Below are positions 28,545 to 36,612 of a stretch of 64,000 nucleotides of DNA, piece by piece (within the stretch, counting starts at the first letter, position 1; every line of letters begins with the position of its first letter). Below the pieces are notes generated by a model. It ran no database searches, was not told the origin of the DNA, and worked only from the letters and a program-made list of their open reading frames with translations. A program made the position numbers and the translations under genes. Where the stretch lies: assembly GCA_903838055.1 (NCBI GenBank), contig CAILWV010000067.1, positions 1-64,000 of the forward strand, given 5' to 3'. Source of the DNA: an uncultured Bacteroidota bacterium. Its GTDB lineage: Bacteria; Bacteroidota; Bacteroidia; Flavobacteriales; Flavobacteriaceae.

Positions 28545-28575
28545 AAATGACCTATCTGCGTGGTAGGTCATTTTT
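28545..28575 (+). terminator. Terminator after the ATPase-radC pair
   Basis: AAATGACCTA / TAGGTCATTT with a 9-nt loop and a T-run, 8 bp after the RadC stop. Confidence 0.85.
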
Positions 28576-28605
28576 ATTTATTCACAAATCAAAAACTTTA
28601 TTATT

Positions 28606-29601
28606 ATGGAATTACAAACCCACACAGCCGAAATCATTCGATTTCAACCAACATTTACTGTAGAAAGCAGTATCAATACCAACAAAAAACCATTTGTAGA
28701 GGCAAATACAGAGGAAGTCAGCCTTTCATTTCTAAAAAACAAATGTATTATTCCAAATTTTTCAAAAGATGGAGAGGCTATATTGTCTCATCAGGAGTTT
28801 ATTGATGCCACTTGGAATGCAATAAAAAGCATATTTCCTAATGAGGTAATTGAAGAACCTGAGATAAGAGTAAGTCATCAAATCAAAGGTAGAACCCCAG
28901 ATGCTATGAATATTCCTGTAAAAGATATGCAAGAACATCAAATGACAATTTTCTATGAAAGAATGGCATTCATCATCAGAATACCATCTATTACAGAAAC
29001 TATCAATGGCAATACTCTTGCTTTGACTGTTGGTGGTGTTCGTGCGCTCAATACAGAAAATCTGTATAACAAAAAGACGTATGAAAAATTCAAGATTTTC
29101 ATCGGGTTTCAAAATATGGTGTGCTGCAATCTTTGCGTAAGTACAGATGGTTTCAAAGAAGAACTCAAAGCAATGTCTGCAATTGATTTGGAAGACAAAA
29201 CACTTCAATTGTTTAGTTCCTACAATATGAACAGACACTTGAATGCGATGGAGCAACTTTCCAATTATTCCTTGACGGAATCACAATTTGCACAACTGAT
29301 TGGAAAAGGAAGATTGTACAATTTCCTGCCTAAAAAAGAAAAGTTGCTGCTGCCGGAGTTACTTCTTAATGATGGTCATTTGACTGCAGTTGCAAAAGAC
29401 TATTATCAAGATGAAAGTTTCTGCAAGAATGATAATGGAGATATTAATCTTTGGAAATTTTACAATCTTCTCACAGGATCCAACAAGTCTTCCTACTTGG
29501 ATAAATTCCTTGATAGAGGTGTTAATGCATTTGATTTTACAACTGGAGTTTCAGAGGCATTACATGACAGAAATTCAAAACACGCCTGGTTCCTGCAATA
29601 A
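28606..29601 (+). CDS. DUF3871 family protein
   Basis: A 331-residue protein that I recognise as DUF3871, found mainly in mobile elements of Bacteroidota. Visible pattern: EVSLSFLKNKCIIPNFSKDGEAILSHQEFI near the N-terminus, EIRVSHQIKGRTPDAMNIPVKDM in the middle, GGVRALNTENLYNKK, and a C-terminal KSSYLDKFLDRGVNAFDFTTG...HAWFLQ. The overall pattern resembles proteins that bind or process replicating DNA, but no catalytic motif is clear. Separated from radC by a terminator, so it has its own promoter. Confidence 0.82.
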   Translation: MELQTHTAEIIRFQPTFTVESSINTNKKPFVEANTEEVSLSFLKNKCIIPNFSKDGEAILSHQEFIDATWNAIKSIFPNEVIEEPEIRVSHQIKGRTPDAMNIPVKDMQEHQMTIFYERMAFIIRIPSITETINGNTLALTVGGVRALNTENLYNKKTYEKFKIFIGFQNMVCCNLCVSTDGFKEELKAMSAIDLEDKTLQLFSSYNMNRHLNAMEQLSNYSLTESQFAQLIGKGRLYNFLPKKEKLLLPELLLNDGHLTAVAKDYYQDESFCKNDNGDINLWKFYNLLTGSNKSSYLDKFLDRGVNAFDFTTGVSEALHDRNSKHAWFLQ

Positions 29602-29630
29602 TTACACTTTATAATAATCACATTAAAAAT

Positions 29631-29833
29631 GCAAACACTGTGAAAATTTGTTAGATTTGTATTCACTTTCGTAAGAAAGAAAACATTTTATCGATATAAC
29701 AGCGTTTGCTATATAATCCTGCACTTGAAAGGTCGAAACTTCAGATGTGAAACAGGAAGGTATAAGTAAAACGCTCACCGTCATGCGTGAGCGTTGCTTT
29801 ACTTTGTTTCACGGGTATTCGACCACCTCAAGT
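29631..29833 (+). ncRNA. Strongly foldable intergenic element, candidate structured RNA or origin
   Basis: Two folded parts. First: GCAAACACTG (29631) against CAGCGTTTGC (29700), one mismatch, with an inner CTTTC-GTAA-GAAAG. Second, a long coaxial hairpin 29723-29833: ACTTGA/TCAAGT, GGTCGAA/TTCGACC, GTGAAACA/TGTTTCAC, AAGTAAA/TTTACTT and ACGCTCAC/GTGAGCGT (loop CGTCATGC). Five perfect helices nested in order are unlikely by chance. No protein frame runs through. It could be a regulatory RNA, a transfer or replication origin, or a decayed element end. Strand is assumed from the neighbours. Confidence 0.55.
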
Positions 29834-29909
29834 ACAAGTAATGGCAATTGTCTCACGCTGTTGTTTTGTGTAGTATCCAAGTAAGAGGCATACTTGAAAA
29901 ACTCTTAAC

Positions 29910-30431
29910 ATGAGAAAAACTTATAAAGCAATGTCAAAAAACTCCGCTTTTTTATTAATAGTTACTTCAATAATCATTATTTCATGTGATAAGAAATATA
30001 AAATTGAACCAAACCAAAGTACAACAAATGTTTCATCTACTAATGGAGGACCACAAAAAGACGAAGTATTATATGATCCTAAAACAGATACTTCTGAAAC
30101 AGATACTTCTGAAAATCCTTTTTCTGGAGGAGAAGGTAATATGTATAATGAATCATCATCATCGAAAACCACAGTAATAACTGGGAGAACTTCAACGTAT
30201 AATTCAACACAATCAATTAATAAAACTGATGAACCAACAATGTCAAAAGTTGCAGCAAGTTTACATCCCAGAAAAGAACCTACGAATGATTTTGACAGAC
30301 AAATGCATGAATTTGATCATGGCATGCAACAACAACAAGAACAAAAAAAGCAACGTTCTTTATATGATAAAATGACGTATGAAGAAGCAGAACCACTTCA
30401 TTATATGGATGCGGATAAAGTAAAACATTAG
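29910..30431 (+). CDS. Small Ser/Thr-rich lipoprotein
   Basis: A 173-residue probable lipoprotein: the hydrophobic segment ends in IIIISCDKK, a lipobox with Cys near residue 27. The ATG at 29931 (MSKNSAFLLIV) gives a more normal signal length than the one at 29910. The mature part is disordered and contains a perfect 15-bp tandem duplication (30084-30113) coding TDTSE twice, then Ser/Thr/Gln-rich sequence and a basic Gln stretch (MQQQQEQKKQ). No known family. It begins a run of six unknown genes on the same strand. Confidence 0.7.
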   Translation: MRKTYKAMSKNSAFLLIVTSIIIISCDKKYKIEPNQSTTNVSSTNGGPQKDEVLYDPKTDTSETDTSENPFSGGEGNMYNESSSSKTTVITGRTSTYNSTQSINKTDEPTMSKVAASLHPRKEPTNDFDRQMHEFDHGMQQQQEQKKQRSLYDKMTYEEAEPLHYMDADKVKH

Positions 30432-30459
30432 TAAAATAATCATTTCCCAAAAATATAAA

Positions 30460-30660
30460 ATGTACATTAAAGTAAAATCATACAGAATAAATTGGGCAGG
30501 TAGAGAATTAGGAATTGTAAAAATGGAAATAAACATTCTCACATTGAAACTCAAAGCTCTTGTCAAATTATCAAACAATGAAGAACACGTCATTTATAGT
30601 AACGGTGAAACAAATGCAGATTTTGAAAAAAGAATTGAAATATTTGTTCATTCCAAGTAA
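30460..30660 (+). CDS. Hypothetical small protein
   Basis: A 66-residue frame (MYIKVKSYRINWAGRELGIVKMEINILTLK...) with alternating hydrophobic residues suggesting a small beta-rich fold. No recognised family. It lies 28 bp after the lipoprotein gene and 19 bp before the next, in a tight co-directional row, which is the main support for it being real. Confidence 0.55.
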   Translation: MYIKVKSYRINWAGRELGIVKMEINILTLKLKALVKLSNNEEHVIYSNGETNADFEKRIEIFVHSK

Positions 30661-30679
30661 AACCTTTATTAATTGAAAT

Positions 30680-31522
30680 ATGGAAAAAAAAAATAAAAAA
30701 ATAAATCGAACTGTTAATATATCATATTGCAATAAATTTCTTGAAATATCTCAAAGTAAAAAAACATATTGTTTAATTAATAAATATGATTTTAAATATT
30801 TAGGAGCTGAAAGGACAATTAGATATTCACAAGAAACATTAATTTATCAATTTGCAAATGAACTGCATATTGAATATGAGCTTTTAGATACTGAAATAGC
30901 AAATTTGGTTTTTCATATAGTTCTTCTATCTGCAAATAAACTTAAATGCATCAATGATAGAGTTTTTGAATCATTGTACAATGTTTTTAAACCTTCTTCA
31001 GATAAACAATGGTCTGAAATGATAAAATTAATGGATCATGAAGGTAATATTAGAAATACTATAAATAAATCATTAGACTCTGAAATAACAGAATTAGAAA
31101 ATGTAGAGACTCATATAAAGCAACAAGTAAGGAATTTAAGGATATTGGAAAACAAACAATTACAAGGATTATGTGAAAAACTATTCGAATCCAAAGATCG
31201 AAAAGCACAAGATATTTGTTCTGTAATAATTGATACGTTTGTATTATCATTTGAGGAACAAAACTTAATAACTACAGAATTTAACAGAAAAATGAAAATT
31301 GATGGAGAGTTTATCAGTTTGGCTGAAACGCAATGCTCCGAGTACCAAATTAAGACCGAAAAAATGCAAAAAAATGTGCAACTTTTTATTGATTGCAAAA
31401 ATATAGCTGATCCAAATTCAAACAACCAGTTTTTAATTTTTAGAAATAGATTTTTTTCAATACATTTTCCTGACTTTAAATCAATTGCACATGAAATAAT
31501 GTATAAAGGATTAAAAAAATAA
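30680..31522 (+). CDS. Hypothetical protein
   Basis: A 280-residue, mainly helical protein with no family that I recognise. The N-terminal 40 residues are basic; a long middle stretch (SLDSEITELENVETHIKQQVRNLRILENKQLQGLCEKLF, about 125-165) looks like a coiled coil. No signal peptide or membrane segment. It sits in the unknown gene row of island 1, 9 bp upstream of the next gene, so probably co-transcribed. Confidence 0.65.
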   Translation: MEKKNKKINRTVNISYCNKFLEISQSKKTYCLINKYDFKYLGAERTIRYSQETLIYQFANELHIEYELLDTEIANLVFHIVLLSANKLKCINDRVFESLYNVFKPSSDKQWSEMIKLMDHEGNIRNTINKSLDSEITELENVETHIKQQVRNLRILENKQLQGLCEKLFESKDRKAQDICSVIIDTFVLSFEEQNLITTEFNRKMKIDGEFISLAETQCSEYQIKTEKMQKNVQLFIDCKNIADPNSNNQFLIFRNRFFSIHFPDFKSIAHEIMYKGLKK

Positions 31523-31531
31523 AAGATTAAA

Positions 31532-31927
31532 ATGCAAAATGACAATATAACAAACAACTTTCTCAACTGTTTTTCAAAACTCGACGTTCAAGGAATTGAT
31601 CGAATCATGAAAGACGAGTATACTTATGAGAAGATGTCAAAATCGGATTTTATATTGCTTCTGAAAGATTTGTTTAAAGGATTTAAAAGGGAGAATGTTC
31701 AAGAATTAGAAGTTCATCCAGGTGTTTGTGAAAAATGCAATAAAGGATGTAATGCATATACTTTTTTGGATTCAAAAAACGGATTCTACCTTGATCTATT
31801 CATCGAAGTAGAAAACAACGAAATCATTGATTTATATGAGTGTTTCAATATAAAAAACAGTACAGATATCAACAAAAAAGAAAGACTTGTAATCAGCACA
31901 AATTCATCAGAAGAATTTCCATTTTAA
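31532..31927 (+). CDS. Hypothetical protein with a CxxCxxxC cluster
   Basis: A 131-residue protein, perhaps an NTF2/SnoaL-like fold from its pattern (NFLNCFSKLDVQGIDRIMKDEYTYEKMSKSDFILLLKDLF, then strands GFYLDLFIEVENNEIIDLYEC). A cysteine cluster CEKCNKGC near residues 69-76 may bind a metal. No family assigned. Lies 9 bp after the previous gene and 13 bp before the next. Confidence 0.65.
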   Translation: MQNDNITNNFLNCFSKLDVQGIDRIMKDEYTYEKMSKSDFILLLKDLFKGFKRENVQELEVHPGVCEKCNKGCNAYTFLDSKNGFYLDLFIEVENNEIIDLYECFNIKNSTDINKKERLVISTNSSEEFPF

Positions 31928-31940
31928 AGTGTAATCAAAA

Positions 31941-32507
31941 ATGACAATTTCAAACCTTTATACATTAGAATTGGAAATAAGACAAAATCATTATTTGAAA
32001 GAATTTAATGATGTATCGGATTTTCTGAATGATCATGAAAGTTCTCCAAATGATTATGGAAGATTTCTTGTAGTTAAAACATTTGGGAATGAACATCTTT
32101 CAAAAGAACATTTGATTCAAAGTAAGATTGATAATTCAAACAACTTAATTTCCACAAAACCTCGAACAATCAACAGTCAATATTCTTATGACAACGATGA
32201 TAAAATCAAAATTCATTTGTCCAACTTTAAAGATGAAAATTGCATATTAAATGTAGTTTGTATTCGGAATCTTTCAAAAGAACCTGCAGGAAAAAAGAAA
32301 GAATTGGATCTTAAATTCATTGTTAAAAAAAGACGATTGAAAAACCGCCAAACAATAACTCTGATTCATAAAATCTCATCCCTCTTTTGCACATTGTATA
32401 ATCGAAAAATCAAAATTGATTCTACTCCAAAAGTAATAATGAAAATTGAATACATTTCGGATTCAAAGTATGTAATTACTTATCCGATGAATGAAATAAT
32501 TAAGTAA
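31941..32507 (+). CDS. Hypothetical protein
   Basis: A 188-residue protein without signal or membrane segment and without a recognised family. The C-terminal half is basic and strand-rich (LDLKFIVKKRRLKNRQTITLIHKISSLFCTLYNRKIKIDSTPKVIMKIEYI). Same strand and tightly spaced with its neighbours (13 bp and 6 bp), so part of one unit. Confidence 0.6.
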   Translation: MTISNLYTLELEIRQNHYLKEFNDVSDFLNDHESSPNDYGRFLVVKTFGNEHLSKEHLIQSKIDNSNNLISTKPRTINSQYSYDNDDKIKIHLSNFKDENCILNVVCIRNLSKEPAGKKKELDLKFIVKKRRLKNRQTITLIHKISSLFCTLYNRKIKIDSTPKVIMKIEYISDSKYVITYPMNEIIK

Positions 32508-32513
32508 AGGAAA

Positions 32514-32849
32514 ATGAAAAAAGTAATAATCCCAATTGTCTTATTAAGTATAATCACTTGTGCAATTTTATACCACAAACCTGTTTATTCAAAAGAATCG
32601 TATGAAAGAAATGAATATTTCCAAAGTGACCCAAATGTGTATTGTTTTTTACTGTATAACAATTACACTCATGTAAATGATTCTATTAAAGCATCATCCA
32701 AAGAAGAAATAAAAGAGAAAGTATTAACTCTTACAGGAGAAATTCCAAGCGTAGAAAGTACATTCAGGCTCCTTTTGTCCATTTCTGGTATTGCTGCATC
32801 GATTTATTTAATATTTTTCTTGTTCAAACTCTTCAAAAGGAAAACGTAA
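32514..32849 (+). CDS. Hypothetical two-helix membrane protein
   Basis: A 111-residue protein with a hydrophobic N-terminal segment (VIIPIVLLSIITCAILY, about 4-20) and a second near the C-terminus (LLLSISGIAASIYLIFFLFKLF, about 87-108), leaving a roughly 65-residue polar part between, probably in the periplasm. No family recognised. Last gene of the co-directional unknown row; it faces the convergent paralogue pair. Confidence 0.65.
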   Translation: MKKVIIPIVLLSIITCAILYHKPVYSKESYERNEYFQSDPNVYCFLLYNNYTHVNDSIKASSKEEIKEKVLTLTGEIPSVESTFRLLLSISGIAASIYLIFFLFKLFKRKT

Positions 32850-32880
32850 TACTTAAACATTCTATTGAATCCTTACTCAA

Positions 32881-33594
32881 TTATTCTCTGAATTTTTGCA
32901 TGGCATCTATCAATCTATTTTTATATTCAACTGCATTTAATTCAGTAAACTTCCAATCAGGCGAAATTACCGTTATTACATCACAATTTTTCTTTTCAAT
33001 TTGATTCAACAACAACTCTTTTTTATGAGAATTAGGTAGTTGATTTAAAATTCGTTTTGCTTCATCAAATTCACCAATATTTCTATATAATTCTGCAAAC
33101 AGAAACATGTCTTTTGAATTGATGTCTGTTAAAAGACCAATCAAAATCTTTGCATTATTGATAAATATGTTCCTGCTTTCTTCTGATATTACTTTTGGTT
33201 CCCAATACAATGGATTTGTAAGAGGGTGTACTCGTAATCGATCATTATATTCTCTCATGATATTTACCCTTATATAAATCAATCTTTCTTTGTTTCGCAA
33301 CTTATTTAAATTATTAAAAAAGTTTTTCTTTGAATATTTATTTTCAAAATATTCGGCTGCTTCAACATAACCACCAAAACCCAATCCACCGTACATTTGC
33401 GATGACCAATAAAATTGATTACAATTTTCACACCATTGTAGTTCTGATTTTTCAAAACTTGGGACTTCTTTAAACTGTTTACCATCCGACCATTCAGTTA
33501 ATCCATATACATTAACAAAACTATCTCCTTGACGCCCTACTTTCAAATGACCAAAGAAAGAACATTTTGTAATTGGTGGTTTTCCTACCTTCAT
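32881..33594 (-). CDS. Hypothetical protein, paralogue A of a tandem pair
   Basis: A 237-residue protein homologous along its length to the next gene: both share TEWSDGK..F...PS, a CxxC near residue 55 (CENC), YIR.NIMR.YND..R.HPL and ILNQLP.S.KKELLL..IE.KNCDV. Here the first cysteine pair of a possible zinc ribbon is reduced to a single Cys (TKCSFFGH). The C-terminal half looks like TPR-type helices (LFAELYRNIGEFDEAKRILNQLP). No function known. It is 8 bp from its paralogue on the same strand. Confidence 0.7.
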   Translation of the reverse strand: MKVGKPPITKCSFFGHLKVGRQGDSFVNVYGLTEWSDGKQFKEVPSFEKSELQWCENCNQFYWSSQMYGGLGFGGYVEAAEYFENKYSKKNFFNNLNKLRNKERLIYIRVNIMREYNDRLRVHPLTNPLYWEPKVISEESRNIFINNAKILIGLLTDINSKDMFLFAELYRNIGEFDEAKRILNQLPNSHKKELLLNQIEKKNCDVITVISPDWKFTELNAVEYKNRLIDAMQKFRE

Positions 33595-33602
33595 ACTTTT
33601 TA

Positions 33603-34319
33603 TTAATTTGTTTTTTTTGGGGGAACTGGAACGGTGATCTCATTTATTATAAAAACATCACAATTTTTATTTTCAATTTCTTTCAATAACAATTCCTTTT
33701 TGTTGGAATCGGGTAATTGATTTAGAATTCGACTTGCTTCCTCAAAATCACCAATATTTCGATACAATTCTGCACGCAGAAATAAATCATCCGAATTGAT
33801 TTCATTTAATAATTTAATGAGTTTTTTCGCATTATCTATAAATATTTTCTTTTTCTCAACTGTGTTTGTGTTTTTAGGTAGTTTACCCTTTGAAAGTGGA
33901 TGAATTCGAAATTGATCATTGTAAGTTCTCATAATATTTGTTCTTATATAAATCAAATCTTTCTTGTTTTTCAATTTGTAATCATAATTGTAATAAAAAA
34001 TATTAATAAAACTAAAAAAACTCATCAATGAATATTTTCTTTCAAAATGTTTTAAAGCCTCAACATAAAAATCAAATGAATTTATACCACAATACGAATC
34101 GTACCAATAATATTTTTTACATACTGTACACATCTGCAGTTTTGACAGATCAGTACTTGGTAAAGTTTTAAATATCTTTCCATCAGACCACTCTGTTTTT
34201 TCATATCCAAAAACACTAAATCTTGGAAATTTGTTTTTCCCACCACAAGAAGGACATTCTATAAAATAAGGTTCGAAGTATTGCATAATTGGTGAATTGT
34301 GATTAACAAATTTACACAA
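33603..34319 (-). CDS. Hypothetical zinc-ribbon/TPR-like protein, paralogue B
   Basis: A 238-residue partner of the previous gene, with a complete pair of CxxC motifs (CPSC near residue 19 and CTVC near 56) suited to bind one zinc, flanking the shared TEWSDGK. The rest is helical, with the same TPR-like LFLRAELYRNIGDFEEASRILNQLP block. The pair arose by tandem duplication. No known family or catalytic residues. It precedes paralogue A in transcription and lies next to the recombinase. Confidence 0.7.
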   Translation of the reverse strand: MCKFVNHNSPIMQYFEPYFIECPSCGGKNKFPRFSVFGYEKTEWSDGKIFKTLPSTDLSKLQMCTVCKKYYWYDSYCGINSFDFYVEALKHFERKYSLMSFFSFINIFYYNYDYKLKNKKDLIYIRTNIMRTYNDQFRIHPLSKGKLPKNTNTVEKKKIFIDNAKKLIKLLNEINSDDLFLRAELYRNIGDFEEASRILNQLPDSNKKELLLKEIENKNCDVFIINEITVPVPPKKTN

Positions 34320-34552
34320 ATATTAAGGTGTAAATCGCATCTAATAAAAAATTTACCAACAAACGGAATTGTGGTATATCTTATACTGATCCGATCTTCT
34401 AAATCAGTGAAATGTATACTTCAATAAATTGTTGGAATTGTTTTCTCCTGCAAATTATTAGAGATTACACAAAGAGATTGTGCCAAGTTTTAAAGTTTAA
34501 ATCTTTCATATTTAACAGTATCAACTTTAAATTTCAAATGCAGTTTCCATCA

Positions 34553-35653
34553 TCATAATTCTGGCATATCAGATACTGACAATTGTTTTATTTCCAATCC
34601 TCTCAAATACGTAAGTGTAACCTGCAAGGTACTGTGTCCCATTACCTGCTGCAGTTTTGTTAAGTCGCCTGTTTTCTCATACACCTTAATTGCACCAGTA
34701 TGTCTGAAACTATAAAGTGTATTGTGTTGCTTCAAAATCTTCGAAGTCTTTTTATATCTTGACCAAAGTGTCTTGAAATAATCTTCATTGTACGCATACG
34801 GATTTTTTGAAAAGATGTTGTTTTCATCTTCCCCTCTATTTAGATACTCTCTCACAAAAGCAGGAACCGGAACAATTCTGTTTTTCTTCCCCTTGTTTCT
34901 TGAACCTGACAAACTGATATAACTCATATCATCTGCAAAATCTCCCCATTTCAAATTACGTATTTCAACATGCGGTCGCAATAAACAACCATAAGTAATC
35001 AAACAGCACACATGTAAATCTATATTGTATTGTGAAATTTCCTCTAATGTAGATTTCACATCCTTGATTGGTTTGTGAAGGACTTCTTCTTTCTTCTTAA
35101 GTTTGATTGATTTGAAAGGATTCGGAAGCTTATAGGCTTCAAACATTTCACCAAGTAACGCAGAGTAAACAATCTTGAAATTGAATTGTACTCTTGAAGA
35201 ATCACTTGTGAATCGCAACAATTCTCTTGCTTTGGAAATATCAAATTCAGAAAATTTAAGATTTCTGTATTGTTGGATCTTGACAAAGTTGTCAATACAG
35301 CTTGCCGCCTTTTTTAAATCGCGTACATAATAAGAACTGTACTTTACTGTCAGCTTTTGTTTCAATGCTTGTTGTCCAGCATGCTCAAGTAATATGTTTT
35401 CAATTTTTACTTCAACATCATTTTTGATTGCATCGGTTGGTCTCCAACCTTTCTCCAACATGCTTTGAAATGCAATTAACATTTCATTCAATTTGATTTG
35501 TTTTTCTGGATCCTCACATTGATTTGGTTGCAGATCAAGATTCAAAATTTTTGCGTTGTAATACCTGTATCTTTTTCCATTGAAAAAGAATGAAATTCCC
35601 ACTCTGGAATCGGCTTGAAGAAAGGATTTTAATCGTTTGAATTCGTAGTTCAT
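34553..35653 (-). CDS. Tyrosine recombinase (integrase) of island 1
   Basis: A phage-type integrase. The SAM-like core-binding domain (about 85-190) is followed by the catalytic domain with RPHVEIRNLKWGDF (first Arg), LYSFRHTGAIKVYEKTGDLTKLQQVMGHSTLQVTLTYLRG: second Arg, His and the nucleophilic Tyr near the C-terminus. The first histidine of the usual HxxR is Tyr here, common in Bacteroidota integrases. I start it at the ATG at 35653 (MNYEFKRL, 366 residues); the ATG at 35674 is possible. It lies 68 bp from att site 2, as expected for an enzyme acting there. Confidence 0.93.
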   Translation of the reverse strand: MNYEFKRLKSFLQADSRVGISFFFNGKRYRYYNAKILNLDLQPNQCEDPEKQIKLNEMLIAFQSMLEKGWRPTDAIKNDVEVKIENILLEHAGQQALKQKLTVKYSSYYVRDLKKAASCIDNFVKIQQYRNLKFSEFDISKARELLRFTSDSSRVQFNFKIVYSALLGEMFEAYKLPNPFKSIKLKKKEEVLHKPIKDVKSTLEEISQYNIDLHVCCLITYGCLLRPHVEIRNLKWGDFADDMSYISLSGSRNKGKKNRIVPVPAFVREYLNRGEDENNIFSKNPYAYNEDYFKTLWSRYKKTSKILKQHNTLYSFRHTGAIKVYEKTGDLTKLQQVMGHSTLQVTLTYLRGLEIKQLSVSDMPEL

Positions 35654-35672
35654 TGTGACACTTTTGTGACAC
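35653..35672. promoter_or_regulatory. TTGTGACAC direct repeats at the integrase start
   Basis: Two TTGTGACAC copies (35653-35661, 35664-35672) 11 bp apart lie across the integrase start, near att site 2. One-turn spacing fits a dimeric regulator or a recombinase arm site. Confidence 0.4.
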
Positions 35673-35720
35673 AAATCACAATTTACTCACTTAACTACTT
35701 GATTGTCAAGTATTTGAAGT

Positions 35721-35767
35721 AGGATTCATAACCCTGAGGTCGGGAGTTCAAATCTCCCTCTCGCTAC
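35721..35767 (+). repeat. Attachment site 2 (junction of islands 1 and 2)
   Basis: Perfect 47-bp copy of tRNA-Met bases 18069-18115. It lacks the 5' half of the tRNA and so is not a gene. It is the right end of island 1 and the left end of island 2. Confidence 0.95.
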
Positions 35768-35772
35768 TCTAT

Positions 35773-35806
35773 AACCCCTTAATATTTAGGTATTAAGGGG
35801 TTTTTT
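35773..35806 (+). terminator. Terminator at the left end of island 2
   Basis: AACCCCTTAATA / TATTAAGGGGTT with a 6-nt loop and six Ts begins 6 bp after the att core. Placed to terminate a tRNA-Met transcript when this island is next to the tRNA. Confidence 0.88.
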
Positions 35807-35840
35807 AATTGTGTTTGAATTAAAGAGTATGAATTTGCTC

Positions 35841-35917
35841 AAGTGAGGAACTGGAGATCTATAGACATGCCAAGCCTTACTACCACTCCAAAAATATAGG
35901 ATTTTTTAAGTGAGGAA
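35841..35917. repeat. Paired AAGTGAGGAA boxes, left end of island 2
   Basis: AAGTGAGGAA at 35841-35850 and 35908-35917 (67 bp apart), joined by a segment (ATAGACATGCCAAGCCTTAC) nearly identical in island 3. They look like arm-type binding sites for a recombinase or accessory factor. Confidence 0.7.
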
Positions 35918-35925
35918 GTTTAATG

Positions 35926-36222
35926 TTAATAAAAATAGCTTATTCCAAATAAAGCCATGAATTTAGTTCCTGGTGTGAAGCATATTTCGGTAACAGGTAC
36001 CTTTCCAATTTTCAATTCTCTTGATGCTTGTAAACGTAAATTTCCATCAATAACCACATTGGTTTTTGATATTACAATTGGTTTAATTATGCCATATACC
36101 GATACTTCTGTTAACATACAGGAATACCCCCAATTAGAAAATTCCGGGACTTCATTATATATTGGATTGTATTTCAAATCCTTAGAGTCAAACCAAATAA
36201 TATATTTTTCATTATAATACTT
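35926..36222 (-). pseudogene. ParB/sulfiredoxin-like domain fragment
   Basis: The open frame on the minus strand encodes KYIIWFDSKDLKYNPIYNEVPEFSNWGYSC...VYGIIKPIVISKTNVVIDGNLRLQASRELKIGKVPV. VIDGNLRLQASRELKIGKVPV is the nucleotide-binding core of ParB-N-like domains. The sequence is protein-like up to a TAA at 36223 but has no ATG in that stretch (the track used a TTG at 36177), and it stops after about 97 codons, shortly after the core. I read it as a truncated remnant, though a short TTG-started protein is possible. It could once have belonged to a ParB-type methylase or partition gene. Confidence 0.6.
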
Positions 36223-36320
36223 TTATTATTTTTCTACAATCACATTTAAAATTTTGGTTTATTGACCGTTACATTATTTCCACCAATATTGGAATTTTAC
36301 AAATTCTAAATACAAAGAAA

Positions 36321-36583
36321 TGAATATTAAAGAAAAATTAGGATTGCGGATTTTGGAATTAAGAAAAGAAAAATCTTTATCATAAGAAAAGCTTGCATTG
36401 AAATCTAATACAGATAGAGCTTATATGCATTTACACTCTCTAAAATCGCAATTGATGAACGTACAGTTTTCAAAATCTTTAAACTTGGTAATGGTATCAT
36501 CAAAGACTTGGTCTTTAAGCTCTTGGTCAAAGATATATCTGAGTGCATGGTTTAAGAGCGTAAAACTAATTAAAAAGAGTTAA
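36321..36583 (+). pseudogene. XRE-type helix-turn-helix regulator, disrupted
   Basis: From the ATG at 36321 the reading is MNIKEKLGLRILELRKEKSLS, then a stop, then EKLALKSNTDRAYMHLHSLKSQ. The family reads LSQEKLA here, so a CAA to TAA change explains the stop; the later part drifts out of frame (in another frame it continues as IDERTVFKIFKLGNG). The 61-residue ORF of the track is the decayed tail. A dead regulator of an old element or RM system. Confidence 0.7.
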
Positions 36584-36612
36584 GAGTTAATTTTAAAAGA
36601 TTCCTTAGCTTC

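Larger units (their letters stand above)
18116..35767. mobile_element. Island 1: integrative element at tRNA-Met with type I RM and tyrosine recombinase
   Basis: About 17.7 kb bounded by 47-bp perfect direct repeats of the tRNA-Met 3' end. The tyrosine recombinase gene lies next to the right att site and reads inwards from it, as usual for such islands. Cargo is a type I RM operon, an AlbA_2/ATPase gene, a Sak4-like ATPase/RadC/DUF3871 module and some unknown genes. No conjugation genes are visible, so transfer would need help from elsewhere. It is the tRNA-proximal and therefore probably the newest of three islands. Confidence 0.9.

Noticed and set aside
36398-36583. 61-residue ORF
   Set aside because: It is the out-of-frame tail of the disrupted XRE regulator that starts at 36321.
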